A stretch of DNA of 64,000 bases, from assembly GCA_902601895.1 (NCBI GenBank), contig CACKOU010000003.1:1-64000 (forward strand), in the 5' to 3' direction. The stretch is from an uncultured Pelagibacteraceae bacterium (lineage in GTDB: Bacteria; Pseudomonadota; Alphaproteobacteria; Pelagibacterales; Pelagibacteraceae). A program made the translations under genes and the position numbers. Each line of letters starts with the position of its first letter. The first letter of the stretch is position 1. The notes under the pieces were generated by a model that did not search any database, had not been told where the DNA came from, and was given only the letters and a program-made list of their open reading frames with translations. Shown in pieces: positions 54,894 through 63,573 of this stretch.

Positions 54894-55365
54894 AAAAAAG
54901 AATCCTTAGAGAGATAATTACAATTAGTAAAGATATAAATGTGTTCCAACCAGATAATGACACACCAAAAATTTTAAATATTGCGTCTTTGCAACTTATA
55001 TTTATTGTTAAACTTTCTAATAACTCTTTTTTACTTATTATTTCTAAGTTATTAGCAGAACAACCGCCAAACTCTTCAAAAAAACCATTTTCTATTCCAA
55101 AATGATATCCAGCTATTATGAAACTAAAAGAGAATAATAAAATTAAATAAATTAAAATTTTATCAGATCTAAAATAGTAATAACCTAAAAAACAAAAGAA
55201 TATTGAAAAAATAAATGGAATTCTTTGATATAAACAAAGCTTACAAGGCAAATATCCTAATATATTTTCAATGTAAATAGCAGATAGAATTGCAGCTATT
55301 GAGTAAAAAAGTACTATTAAGTATATATTTTTTCTTTTAAGAGTTATTTTCATTTTATGATACAA
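54877..55365 (-). CDS. dsbB: Disulfide oxidoreductase DsbB
   Basis: The 162-residue membrane protein has four hydrophobic helices, the first periplasmic pair CKLC in LPCKLCLYQRIPF, and a second Cys pair in FGGCSANN and INISCKD, the four cysteines of DsbB. It reoxidises DsbA and passes electrons to ubiquinone. It overlaps the upstream YqaA-type gene by 11 bp and coq7 by 17 bp. dsbA itself is not in the window. Confidence 0.93.
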   Translation of the reverse strand: MYHKMKITLKRKNIYLIVLFYSIAAILSAIYIENILGYLPCKLCLYQRIPFIFSIFFCFLGYYYFRSDKILIYLILLFSFSFIIAGYHFGIENGFFEEFGGCSANNLEIISKKELLESLTINISCKDAIFKIFGVSLSGWNTFISLLIVIISLRILFYEKNK

Positions 55366-55963
55366 ATCTACTCATAAAATTATAAACAAAATATACAAAA
55401 ATAATTAGAGTAATTGAAATTATTAAAGATATTTTCATTAATTTTTTTTCAATTAGTTTCTTCATTGCTAGCCCAAAGTTACCAACTAAAAAGGCTATTA
55501 TAAAAAATCTTGACCCTCTAGTTGCAAGGCATACTATAATAAAGTAAAAAAAATTAAATTGTACAAATCCACTTGTAATTGTTAATAACTTGAAAGGTAT
55601 TGGTGTAAATCCTGCGATTGCCAGTAAAGTTGCCCATGTAGCTATACCTCCATCTGAAGAAATTTTATTTTTAAGAAAAGAACTGTCATCTACACCATAA
55701 AGTTCAAAAATTTTTACTCCTATTTCACTAAAAAAAACATAACCAATTAAATAACCCAGAATTGCACCAAGAACTGATCCAAAAGTTGCAATAGTGGCAA
55801 TTTTTATCCACCTTTCTTTATCAGCTATGGTCATTGGTATAATTAGAGCATCTGGCGGGATAGGAAAAATAAAACTTTCAATAAATGATATAAAACCTAG
55901 AATTTTTTTTGAATTTTTATGCCCTGCTAATTTTATAGTTTTTTCGTAAAGCGCTTTAAACAT
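55355..55963 (-). CDS. YqaA/DedA-type membrane protein (VTT/SNARE-associated domain)
   Basis: The 202-residue protein has about five hydrophobic segments, with the family segment SFIFPIPPDALIIPM near the N-terminus and GSVLGAILGYLIG and GFTPIPFKLLTITSG in the middle. It belongs to the YqaA subgroup of the DedA/VTT superfamily, linked to lipid transport or membrane homeostasis. The gene order YqaA-dsbB-coq7 with the convergent HNH gene is standard in alphaproteobacteria. It is divergent from the TPR glycosyltransferase. Confidence 0.88.
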   Translation of the reverse strand: MFKALYEKTIKLAGHKNSKKILGFISFIESFIFPIPPDALIIPMTIADKERWIKIATIATFGSVLGAILGYLIGYVFFSEIGVKIFELYGVDDSSFLKNKISSDGGIATWATLLAIAGFTPIPFKLLTITSGFVQFNFFYFIIVCLATRGSRFFIIAFLVGNFGLAMKKLIEKKLMKISLIISITLIIFVYFVYNFMSRFVS

Positions 55964-55994
55964 ATTTTTTATTAATATAATATTTATTTTTTAA

Positions 55995-58304
55995 ATGAAA
56001 GATATTGATACTGAAAATTTATATAAAAATGCACTTAAGCTTCACAAAGAAAAAAATTACGAAATAGCAAAAAAAAAATACGAAGAAATACTTAGTATCA
56101 ACCCTAACCATGTTAATTCTTTAAACAATTTAGGTATAATTTTATCAACACAAAAAAAATATAGTAATGCAATAAACTTGTTTAAAAAAGCAATAAATAT
56201 TGATAGCAAAAATAAAGAAGTACTAAATAATCTTGGATTATCTTTATTCAATTTAAAAAATTTTCATGAGGCTGAAATATGTTTTTTGAAAATTTTAAAA
56301 ATAGAAAAAAATATTAATACTCTCAGCAATTTAGCTGTAGTTTTTAAAGAACAAAAAAAATATCAAAAAAGTATTGCAGCTTTAAAACAAGCAATAGAAA
56401 TTTCACCAAATAGTTTTCAATTATATAACAATTTAGGTACCATTTTAATGAGCATGAAAAATTTTGAAGAGGCAATAATCTATTTTAAAAAATCTATTAA
56501 AATAAAACCTGATTATGTTGATGTGCTTAATAATATAGGTATAGCCTACTTTAATTTGAGAAATTTTGTAAAATCTGTAGAATTCTTTGAAAAGTCAATT
56601 TCTATAGATCAAAATAATTTCAAAAGTTTATATAATTTTGCTAATGTTTTAAAAGAGTTATCAAGGTTCGATGAATCAATTAGTTTTTATAAAAAAGCCA
56701 TTAATATTAATCCAAAATTTGCAGATGCATTAAATAATCTAGGTTTGGTGTTAATTCAATTAAAAAAGTTTGATGAAGCAATTAATTATTTAAATAAATC
56801 TTTACAATTAAAAAAAAACACTGAAGTTTTAAATAATTTATTAAGTGTATATGTATTTTTAGGGGATTATATTAAAGCTATTAAAATTTATGATGTAATT
56901 GAGTCAGAAAAAAAAAGTAACTTGGTGACACAATTCTTATCAATGAATATATTTCCAACAATTTACGACAGTTCAGAACAAATCGAAATATTTAGGAAAC
57001 GATTTAAATTTTTTATAAATAAAATTAATGAAATAATTGACAAAAATGAAAATTTAAGTCACTCAGAAGTTTTAAATGCATTAAAATCATCAACAAATTT
57101 TTATCTTTCGTATCAGGGACGTAATGATTTAAATTTACAAGTTGATTATGCTAATTTAATTTATAAGTTATCAAAAAAAGTTTGGCCTTTTAATAAGGTG
57201 TCAAAATCTAGAATTTATAATAATAAAAAAATCAAAATAGGATTTATTTCTGGCTTCTTTTATGATCATACAGTTTCAAGATTGTTTAAAAATTGGATAA
57301 TAAAATTGGATAAAAATAAATTTGAAAAAAAAATAATTTATATTGGTAATAAAATTGATATTGTTACTAAAGAACTTATTAGACATTCCCAAAGTTTTAT
57401 AATTGAAGAAAATATAAATTTATTAATTGAATTAATAAAAAATGAAAATTTTGATGTAATAATATATTTGGATATAGGTATGAATCCAAAAATCCAAATT
57501 TTAGCATCATTGAGATTTGCAAGATTTCAATTTGTAACCTGGGGCCATCCAGTAACCAGCGGATTAAAAGAAATAGATTATTTCTTATCAAGTGAACACA
57601 TGGAGACTGAAAATTCAAAAAAATATTACACTGAAAAATTAATCTGTATTCCAGGTATAGGAATAGATTTCGATCCTGATATAAAAAAAATATCCTCACC
57701 AAAATTAAAAAAAATTGATGAAAATGTTATTTACTTGAATCATCAAAGTTTATTTAAAATGTTGCCCAAAGATGATCATATTTATTTAGATATAATTAAA
57801 AAAAATTCTAACTGCAAATTTTGGTTTATTAGTGGATCAAATAGATTAGTTACTGAAGTTTTTAAAAATAGATTAAAAAATTTATTTCTAAAAAATAATT
57901 TGGAATTTGAAAAATATGTTTATTTTTTTGATAAATGTCGAAGAGAGGAATTTTTAGGAATTATTAATCAGTCAGATATAATACTTGATAGCATTGATTG
58001 GTCTGGTGGAAACTCTAATTTGGAAGCACTCAGTTTAAATAAACCAATTGTAACCTTTCCATCAAATTACTTACGTGGAAGGCACACCTACGCAATGCTA
58101 AAAATAATGAATATCAATGAAACAATTGCTCAATCTAAAGAAAATTACGTCGATATTGCTGTTAAGCTAGCAAAAGACTTAAGCTTTAGACAAAAAATTA
58201 TAAATTTAATTAAATCTAATAAGAACAAAATACTCTTCGATAAAACTTCAGTAAATTTTATAGATGATTTCTTATCGAAAAATTTGTTTGTTAATAAGAA
58301 CTAA
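55995..58304 (+). CDS. TPR-repeat O-GlcNAc-transferase-like (GT41/SPINDLY) protein
   Basis: The 769-residue protein has about 8-9 TPR repeats in the first 300 residues (recurring LNNLGxxL patterns), a linker, and a C-terminal GT41 domain (about 410-760) with WGHPVTSGLKEIDYFLSS and the nucleotide-binding GGNSNLEALSLNKPIVTFP and RGRHTYAMLK. Relatives transfer GlcNAc or fucose to protein Ser/Thr. No signal peptide is seen. It leads a glycosylation cluster with an epimerase and a GT2. The acceptor is unknown. Composition is very AT-rich. Confidence 0.92.
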   Translation: MKDIDTENLYKNALKLHKEKNYEIAKKKYEEILSINPNHVNSLNNLGIILSTQKKYSNAINLFKKAINIDSKNKEVLNNLGLSLFNLKNFHEAEICFLKILKIEKNINTLSNLAVVFKEQKKYQKSIAALKQAIEISPNSFQLYNNLGTILMSMKNFEEAIIYFKKSIKIKPDYVDVLNNIGIAYFNLRNFVKSVEFFEKSISIDQNNFKSLYNFANVLKELSRFDESISFYKKAININPKFADALNNLGLVLIQLKKFDEAINYLNKSLQLKKNTEVLNNLLSVYVFLGDYIKAIKIYDVIESEKKSNLVTQFLSMNIFPTIYDSSEQIEIFRKRFKFFINKINEIIDKNENLSHSEVLNALKSSTNFYLSYQGRNDLNLQVDYANLIYKLSKKVWPFNKVSKSRIYNNKKIKIGFISGFFYDHTVSRLFKNWIIKLDKNKFEKKIIYIGNKIDIVTKELIRHSQSFIIEENINLLIELIKNENFDVIIYLDIGMNPKIQILASLRFARFQFVTWGHPVTSGLKEIDYFLSSEHMETENSKKYYTEKLICIPGIGIDFDPDIKKISSPKLKKIDENVIYLNHQSLFKMLPKDDHIYLDIIKKNSNCKFWFISGSNRLVTEVFKNRLKNLFLKNNLEFEKYVYFFDKCRREEFLGIINQSDIILDSIDWSGGNSNLEALSLNKPIVTFPSNYLRGRHTYAMLKIMNINETIAQSKENYVDIAVKLAKDLSFRQKIINLIKSNKNKILFDKTSVNFIDDFLSKNLFVNKN

Positions 58305-58339
58305 TTTGATTAAATTGTTTAATATTTTTGTGAAATTAA

Positions 58340-59212
58340 ATGAAAAAAATATTAATTTTTGGAGGATATGGCTTTATTGGTAGTCATTTATATAACAAAT
58401 TAAAAAATAAATATATTGTTTTAAGGTTTACCTCAATAAAAAATAAAAGAAGTAAAATAAAATATAATTATAAAAATTTTTCAAATATTATAAAAAATAA
58501 TAAACCTGATATTATTTTTTTTTTAAGCGGCACTTCTTATCCAGATTATAGAAATAAAAATCATATTGTTGATTTAAGAAAAACAAATTTAGTTTTGCAA
58601 ACTTTGTTATCTGTATTAACAAAAAATGATTTCAGGGGAAAAGTATTTTATTTTTCCTCTATAGGTGTTTATGGATCAAATAAATCAAATAAAGTTACTG
58701 AAGAAAATCTCACAAAACCCGAATCATTTTATGCATTAGCAAAGGTCTTGGCGGAAAAACAGTGTAAATATTTTATAGATAATTACGGTTTAAAAATAAA
58801 TATTTTAAGAATCTGTTCAATTTTTGGTCCAAATCTAAAAAGGCAAATAATCTATAAAATAATTAAAGAAAATATGAATAATAAAGACACTATAAAACTT
58901 TTAGGGAGTCCTGCTGATAAAAGAGAATTTCTATTTATATACGACCTAGTGGAAATAATAGATAAATTAATCTTATCAAACGCAGAACAAGAAATTTTAA
59001 ATATTGGGTCTAATAAGCAATATTTAATAATTGACGTGATTAAAAAAGTCCAAAAAATTACTAAAAAAAGTAAAAAAATAATATTCATGAGTAAAATAAA
59101 AACACCAAAACTTCCATTATTAGATAACAAAAAATTATATAAATTTATTAATTTAAAAAAAAATTTTGATTTAGATAAAGGTTTAAGAAAAACAATATTA
59201 AACAATAAATGA
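58340..59212 (+). CDS. NAD-dependent nucleotide-sugar epimerase/dehydratase (extended SDR)
   Basis: The 290-residue protein has the N-terminal NAD loop FGGYGFIGSHL (about 7-17) and catalytic Tyr-x3-Lys in SFYALAKVLAE (about 134), after YFSSIGVYG with the catalytic Ser. It is the extended-SDR type that modifies UDP-, GDP- or dTDP-sugars. The product sugar cannot be told. It lies 35 bp after the GT41 gene and directly abuts the GT2 gene. Confidence 0.92.
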   Translation: MKKILIFGGYGFIGSHLYNKLKNKYIVLRFTSIKNKRSKIKYNYKNFSNIIKNNKPDIIFFLSGTSYPDYRNKNHIVDLRKTNLVLQTLLSVLTKNDFRGKVFYFSSIGVYGSNKSNKVTEENLTKPESFYALAKVLAEKQCKYFIDNYGLKINILRICSIFGPNLKRQIIYKIIKENMNNKDTIKLLGSPADKREFLFIYDLVEIIDKLILSNAEQEILNIGSNKQYLIIDVIKKVQKITKKSKKIIFMSKIKTPKLPLLDNKKLYKFINLKKNFDLDKGLRKTILNNK

Positions 59213-59911
59213 ATGATTAGCTTTATTATTCCTACTTTAAACGAGAAGAATAATATTGATCTAACAGTACAAAAAATAGAAAAAAGTATTAGTGAGCAAG
59301 AATCATATGAAATTATTTTTGTAGATGATAAAAGTACAGATGGTTCGTTGGAAAAAATTAAAAAATTAAGTAAAAATAACAATAATATAAATTATGTAAT
59401 ACCAAAAAAAAAAATGGGCTTAGGAAATGCATTAAGTTTAGGTCAAAAAGTTTCAAAAGGAGATTATATTTTTTTTTTAGATTGTGATAACTCAATTAAT
59501 CTTCAGGATTTAATTAAGATAAAAAATTCAAAACAAAAAAATAAACTTGTCATTGGTAGCCGTTATCTTAAAAACTCAAGAATTAACGGAGTAAATTTTT
59601 TAAAAGTATTTATGAGTAGATTTTTAAATTTTATTTTATCAAAATATTTAAGTATATCAGTGCGAGATATTTCGCACTCATGCAGAATATTTCCTAAATC
59701 TATTTTTTTAAAAACTAAAAATTTAAAGCATCCAGTCTTTTTTTGGGAACATTCTTTATACTGTGATCGGAAAGGTCTTAATATTATAGAAATTCCGATT
59801 AAATTTGACGAAAGGAAGAGTGGCAAAACAAAAAATTCATTTTTTTCACTAATTAAAAATATTTGCTTTGCCTTTTTTTCAATAATAAATTTAAAATTTA
59901 AATATAAATGA
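59213..59911 (+). CDS. Glycosyltransferase family 2 (dolichol-phosphate-mannose-synthase-like)
   Basis: The 232-residue GT-A enzyme starts MISFIIPTLNEKNNID, with DDKSTDGS (nucleotide binding), GLGNALSLGQKVSKGDYI and the DxD in FLDCDNS. The soluble part resembles polyprenyl-phosphate sugar transferases. There are no clear transmembrane helices at the C-terminus. It begins directly after the epimerase stop, and its own stop is only 2 bp from the tRNA-Leu gene. Confidence 0.9.
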   Translation: MISFIIPTLNEKNNIDLTVQKIEKSISEQESYEIIFVDDKSTDGSLEKIKKLSKNNNNINYVIPKKKMGLGNALSLGQKVSKGDYIFFLDCDNSINLQDLIKIKNSKQKNKLVIGSRYLKNSRINGVNFLKVFMSRFLNFILSKYLSISVRDISHSCRIFPKSIFLKTKNLKHPVFFWEHSLYCDRKGLNIIEIPIKFDERKSGKTKNSFFSLIKNICFAFFSIINLKFKYK

Positions 59912-59913
59912 AA

Positions 59914-60000
59914 GGGCGAATGGCGGAATTGGTAGACGCGTTGGACTCAAAATCCAATAGTAGCAATACTGTGAGAGTTCGATTCTCTCTTCGCCCACCA
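59914..60000 (+). tRNA. tRNA-Leu (anticodon CAA)
   Basis: An 87-nt class-II tRNA has an acceptor stem GGGCGAA paired with TTCGCCC, a D-arm with GGTAGACGC, an anticodon stem TTGGA/TCCAA with loop CTCAAAA (anticodon CAA, reading UUG), a long variable arm, a T-arm with GTTCGATTC, and an encoded CCA end. It begins 2 bp after the GT2 stop, and the acyl-CoA synthetase ATG is 5 bp beyond its 3' end, so it is embedded in a coding transcript. Confidence 0.98.
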
Positions 60001-60005
60001 ACTGT

Positions 60006-61715
60006 ATGAATTTAAAAAAAATTAACAATTTAACTGAATTATTTTTTGAAAAATTTAACAGTCAAAGTAATAAAGATAAAATTTTACTATCAACATTAGG
60101 AAATAAAAAAAGGAATTATTCTTGGCAGCAAACTTTCAATTTTATAAATTTATTATCAGGTGAAATAAAAAAAATTCTGTCAAAGGGGGATAGATGTCTA
60201 TTAATTTCTGAAAACCGACCAGAGTGGTTTATTACAGATATTGCTATTATGTTGTCTGACGGAATAACAGTTCCTGCATACACCACCTATTCAGAAAAAG
60301 ATTACAACTATATTATAGATGATTGTACCCCTAGTATTATTTTTGTCTCTAACATTGAACAATTTAATAAATTAAAAAATATTATTAATAAAAAAAAGTT
60401 TATAAAAAAAATATTTTCTTTTGAAAATTTGCATAGTACAGAAATTGATTACATTAATTTAGAAAATTTAATTTTTAATTCCTCTGTAAAAACAGTTAAA
60501 ATTTTTAAATCAACAGCATTAAGAAAAGATCCATCTTGTATAATTTATACATCAGGTACTCAGGGTAATCCTAAAGGAGTAATCTTAAGCCATGGAGGTA
60601 TTTTAAGTAATTGTGAGGGAGCAATTCATATTTTGAGACCATTATTGAAGAACAAAGAAACAAGTTTTTTAACATGGCTTCCTCTGTCACACTCATATGA
60701 GCACACTGTTCAATTTGTTCAAATAACTGTTTCAGCAAGAATATTTTATGCCGAGAGCATTGATAAATTAGTAAAAAATATGAGTGATTGTTCTCCAGAA
60801 ATTATGACTGCAGTGCCAAGATTTTATCAAAATTTGTATCAAAAAATTAATGCAAGTTTCAAAAAAACTACAGGAATAAAGAAAATTTTAATTAATAAAA
60901 CTTTAGAATTGGGTTTGAAAAAAATTAAAAAACAAAATTTGAAAATTATTGAAATAATACAAGATGCTATTTTAGAGAAATTAGTAAGAAATAAAATAAA
61001 AAGACAATTTGGAGGTTCTTTAAAGACTTTTGTTTCTGGAGGAGGTGCTTTAGATAAAGAAGTTGGATATTTTCTTAATGCTATTGGATTACCAACTTTA
61101 CAAGGTTATGGTTTAACAGAAACATCACCAGTGGTCAGTTGTAACCCCATTAATGATATCAGAATAGAAACTGTTGGAAAACCGTTTGAGGGAAATGAAG
61201 TGAAAATAGCTACTGATGGAGAAATATTAGTCAAAGGTGAAAATGTAATGCTTGGTTATTGGAACAATAAAGAGGAAACAGACAATGTTTTAAAAAATGG
61301 CTGGTTGCATACTGGAGACATTGGAATATTCGAAAATAATTATTTAAAAATCACTGATAGAAAAAAAGATATAATTATAACCCCAGGAGGAGAGAATATT
61401 TCTCCACTTAAAATTGAAAATGAATTAATAAATTTAGAATTTATAGATCAAGCAATAGTGTATGGTGACAACAAACCTTATTTAGTAGCTTTAATAGTTT
61501 TAAATGAAGAGTTTATAAATATAACAAAAGAAAAAATTGATATGGAAATAAAAAAATTAAATATGAAACTCTCAAAAATTGAAAACGTAAAAAAATATTT
61601 TATAATAAAAGAGAAATTTTCAATTGAAAATGGAATGATAACACCAACATTAAAGTTAAAAAGATATAAAATTATAAATAAATATAAAAATAATTTTGAA
61701 AATATTTACGATTAA
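60006..61715 (+). CDS. Long-chain acyl-CoA synthetase (AMP-forming)
   Basis: The 569-residue enzyme has the AMP-binding motif IIYTSGTQGNPKGV (about 180), GYGLTETSP (about 366), GWLHTGDIG and RKKDIIITPGGENISP. It activates fatty acids to acyl-CoA, for uptake or membrane recycling. The start at 60006 lies 5 bp after the tRNA 3' end and no SD fits, so the mRNA after tRNA processing would be nearly leaderless. Length is at the shorter end of the family. Confidence 0.94.
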   Translation: MNLKKINNLTELFFEKFNSQSNKDKILLSTLGNKKRNYSWQQTFNFINLLSGEIKKILSKGDRCLLISENRPEWFITDIAIMLSDGITVPAYTTYSEKDYNYIIDDCTPSIIFVSNIEQFNKLKNIINKKKFIKKIFSFENLHSTEIDYINLENLIFNSSVKTVKIFKSTALRKDPSCIIYTSGTQGNPKGVILSHGGILSNCEGAIHILRPLLKNKETSFLTWLPLSHSYEHTVQFVQITVSARIFYAESIDKLVKNMSDCSPEIMTAVPRFYQNLYQKINASFKKTTGIKKILINKTLELGLKKIKKQNLKIIEIIQDAILEKLVRNKIKRQFGGSLKTFVSGGGALDKEVGYFLNAIGLPTLQGYGLTETSPVVSCNPINDIRIETVGKPFEGNEVKIATDGEILVKGENVMLGYWNNKEETDNVLKNGWLHTGDIGIFENNYLKITDRKKDIIITPGGENISPLKIENELINLEFIDQAIVYGDNKPYLVALIVLNEEFINITKEKIDMEIKKLNMKLSKIENVKKYFIIKEKFSIENGMITPTLKLKRYKIINKYKNNFENIYD

Positions 61716-61818
61716 TAAAAATAATTGTTTAATAAACCCTATTTTACTTAACTTTTTTTAATAATATTTTTTTTTTATTTTAAAAAAAAATTTTAAATTT
61801 TTTTTTAAAATTATATAT

Positions 61819-61847
61819 TTGACATAACTATTCAAAAAAAATAAAAA
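61819..61847 (+). promoter_or_regulatory. Promoter for the lysine-rich peptide gene
   Basis: A perfect TTGACA (61819-61824) is followed 17 bp later by TAAAAA (61842-61847). The predicted start near 61854 would place the AACGAATC/GATTCGTT palindrome at the very 5' end of the mRNA. With the SD AGGGAG (61888-61893) this is one of the strongest expression signals in the window. Confidence 0.55.
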
Positions 61848-61857
61848 AAGAGTATTA

Positions 61858-61878
61858 AACGAATCATAAAGATTCGTT
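61858..61878 (+). promoter_or_regulatory. Palindrome in the leader of the lysine-rich peptide gene
   Basis: Arms AACGAATC (61858-61865) and GATTCGTT (61871-61878) are perfectly complementary around a 5-bp loop ATAAA. Each arm contains a GANTC site (GAATC, GATTC), the target of the alphaproteobacterial CcrM methylase. It could be a 5' stem-loop protecting the mRNA or an operator. Confidence 0.6.
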
Positions 61879-61899
61879 AATAAAAAAAGGGAGCTAAAG

Positions 61900-61983
61900 A
61901 TGGCTAAAAGAAGAAAAAAAGCTGCTAAAAAGAAAACTAAGAAAAAAGCTAAGAAAAAAGCTAAAAAGAAAAAAAGAAGATAA
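61900..61983 (+). CDS. Lys/Arg/Ala-only basic peptide, 27 residues (histone-H1-like)
   Basis: A 27-codon ORF encodes MAKRRKKAAKKKTKKKAKKK and seven more Lys/Arg/Ala residues; apart from Met and one Thr it is only Lys, Arg and Ala. It has its own near-consensus promoter, strong SD and a hairpin terminator. It resembles the lysine-rich tails of bacterial H1-like nucleoid proteins and is probably DNA-, RNA- or ribosome-associated; no named family is claimed. The next gene, convergent, is a CarD regulator that also has a lysine-rich tail. Confidence 0.75.
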   Translation: MAKRRKKAAKKKTKKKAKKKAKKKKRR

Positions 61984-62005
61984 TTAGTATTCTTTTTAAT
62001 TGATT

Positions 62006-62043
62006 ACGCTTCTCATGGCGATTGCGTGGGAAGCGTTTTTTTT
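62006..62043 (+). terminator. Intrinsic terminator after the lysine-rich peptide
   Basis: A 12-bp stem, ACGCTTCTCATG with CGTGGGAAGCGT (two or three G-U pairs in RNA), encloses a 7-nt loop and is followed by eight Ts (62036-62043). It ends the short transcript and touches the stop codon of the convergent CarD gene (62042-62044). On the minus strand there is no T-run after the stem, so it is probably one-directional. Confidence 0.9.
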
Positions 62044-62869
62044 ATTCAACTCCTGCCTCTTCTGTATTTTTTTCTGAATCTTTGACATCTGTTTTAACTA
62101 CTTGTTTTTCTAAATTTCTTTTTAAAGCTTTATCTAATTTTTTTTGTGAATCTTCTGGACTAGAATTCATAACTATTTGAAATTCAGCTAAAATTCTTTC
62201 ATAAGCTTTTTCGAATAATTGTCTTTCACTGTATGATTGGTCAACCATTATATCATCTCCTTTATTGAGATCCCTAACAACTTCGGCTAGTTCATATATT
62301 TTTCCTGAAGAAATTTTGGCTTCATATTCTTGAGCTCTTCTACTCCACATACTTCTTTTTATTTTAGGTTTGCCCTTTAATATACTTATGCATTTATTTA
62401 CCTGATTTATTGTTGCTAGTGGTCTTAAGTGATTTTGTTTATTTACAGGAACCATGCCATTTGCTTTATCTTTCTCGAATTTAAGTACATATGTCTCAAT
62501 ATCTATACCGCCAATATTCATTTTTTTAAATTCTTGAATTTGCCCTACACCATGTTTGGGATAAACAACATAGTCTTTTATTTTATATAATCTTTTTTCA
62601 GTTTGTTGTTTTTTAACTTTTTTTATCTCAGGCTTTTGTTCATTATTTTTAGGAATTCTTAATAAATTTTGTTTTGTTTCATTATCAGCTTTCTTTTCAA
62701 TATTTTTTGAAATATTTTTTTTCTTTTTTTTAATTATCTTTTGTTTAACTATTTTACTTTTTTTAGTAACGGGTTTTTTTGTTTTTTTTATTACAATCTT
62801 CTTTTTTTTCACTTTAGCTTTTTTATTAAATGTTTTCTTTAAAGTATTTATCAAATTTATTTTTTTCAT
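62042..62869 (-). CDS. carD: CarD/CdnL-type RNA-polymerase-binding regulator with lysine-rich N-terminal tail
   Basis: The protein is 275 residues from the ATG at 62869 (a GTG at 62890 would add seven). The CarD domain starts around residue 100 with [19 protein letters not shown] and includes [13 protein letters not shown] and [14 protein letters not shown]. CarD stabilises open promoter complexes. The first 67 residues hold about 29 lysines and are predicted disordered, an H1-like tail. Its start overlaps the fdxA end by 44 bp; no other Met precedes the domain. Confidence 0.93.
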   Translation of the reverse strand: MKKINLINTLKKTFNKKAKVKKKKIVIKKTKKPVTKKSKIVKQKIIKKKKKNISKNIEKKADNETKQNLLRIPKNNEQKPEIKKVKKQQTEKRLYKIKDYVVYPKHGVGQIQEFKKMNIGGIDIETYVLKFEKDKANGMVPVNKQNHLRPLATINQVNKCISILKGKPKIKRSMWSRRAQEYEAKISSGKIYELAEVVRDLNKGDDIMVDQSYSERQLFEKAYERILAEFQIVMNSSPEDSQKKLDKALKRNLEKQVVKTDVKDSEKNTEEAGVE

Positions 62870-63152
62870 CTTTATATTTTTCGTGATCACTAAGAGGATC
62901 TTTAGCTTCGGTAATATTTGGCCATATCTCCGAATATTTTTTGTTCAACTCTAACCATTTTTCGCTACCATTTTCCGTATCCGATATTATAGCTTCAATA
63001 GGACACTCAGGCTCACAAACGCCACAATCTATACACTCATCAGGTTTAATTACAAGCATATTTTTTCCTTCGTAAAAACAATCAACAGGACATACATCTA
63101 CACATGTGGTGTGTTTGCATTTAATACACTTGTCGTTAACTAGATATGTCAT
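62826..63152 (-). CDS. fdxA: 7Fe ferredoxin (FdxA type)
   Basis: The 108-residue protein has the 7Fe pattern: C9, C17 and C50 for a 3Fe-4S cluster and C21, C40, C43 and C46 for a 4Fe-4S cluster, with extra C12 and C25 as in Azotobacter ferredoxin I. It is a low-potential electron carrier. fdxA next to carD is a conserved alphaproteobacterial neighbourhood. It overlaps carD by 44 bp downstream and the TerB gene by 17 bp upstream. Confidence 0.95.
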   Translation of the reverse strand: MTYLVNDKCIKCKHTTCVDVCPVDCFYEGKNMLVIKPDECIDCGVCEPECPIEAIISDTENGSEKWLELNKKYSEIWPNITEAKDPLSDHEKYKDEKNKFDKYFKENI

Positions 63153-63573
63153 TATATAATTTAATTTTTTCTTTGATATCTCCTACTATTTTTGTGTCCA
63201 AATAGAGAAGTCCTGATAACCTCCTCATTAAATTAGTTTCATACATGTCAGCATTTTTATCGGAATAAATTATATGCCATAATGCTTCTATAACTATTTT
63301 TTTTTCTTCTATGCTTTTATTTTTCACCTCTTTTGTAAAATCTAAAATTTGATTTGCGTCCTTTTCTTTGATTTCAGCATCTCTAATAATCTCATCTATA
63401 TTATTTTTATCTGCTCCCATTTCTACCAAAGCCTTTTTGATAATATCTCTTTCCTTTTCTGTAAAATTTTGGTCAATTTTTGCTGAATGAATTAAAAGAG
63501 CTGTAACACTTATTAAAGATAAGTGATTGTTGTTATTTTCTTCTTCTTTTTTTTTAGCAAATAATTTGAACAT
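63136..63573 (-). CDS. TerB-like tellurite-resistance-fold protein
   Basis: The 145-residue helical protein matches the TerB fold: [30 protein letters not shown] in the first half and [28 protein letters not shown] in the second, with acidic metal-binding positions. TerB-like proteins are common in bacteria without tellurite resistance; their role is unclear. It overlaps fdxA by 17 bp and the helicase gene by 1 bp. In many alphaproteobacteria an S4-domain protein occupies this position. Confidence 0.85.
   Translation of the reverse strand: MFKLFAKKKEEENNNNHLSLISVTALLIHSAKIDQNFTEKERDIIKKALVEMGADKNNIDEIIRDAEIKEKDANQILDFTKEVKNKSIEEKKIVIEALWHIIYSDKNADMYETNLMRRLSGLLYLDTKIVGDIKEKIKLYNDISS

Noticed and set aside
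58852-59382. 176-codon minus-strand frame opposite the epimerase and GT2
   Set aside because: It is hydrophobic and low-complexity, reads opposite two genes with clear motifs, and is a shadow of AT-rich sequence.
59914-60000. Genomic-island attachment site at tRNA-Leu
   Set aside because: No integrase and no repeat of the tRNA 3' end were found nearby in the window.
61740-61815. Terminator after the acyl-CoA synthetase
   Set aside because: The region has long T and A runs but no GC-containing stem; pairing of A-runs with T-runs alone is not convincing.
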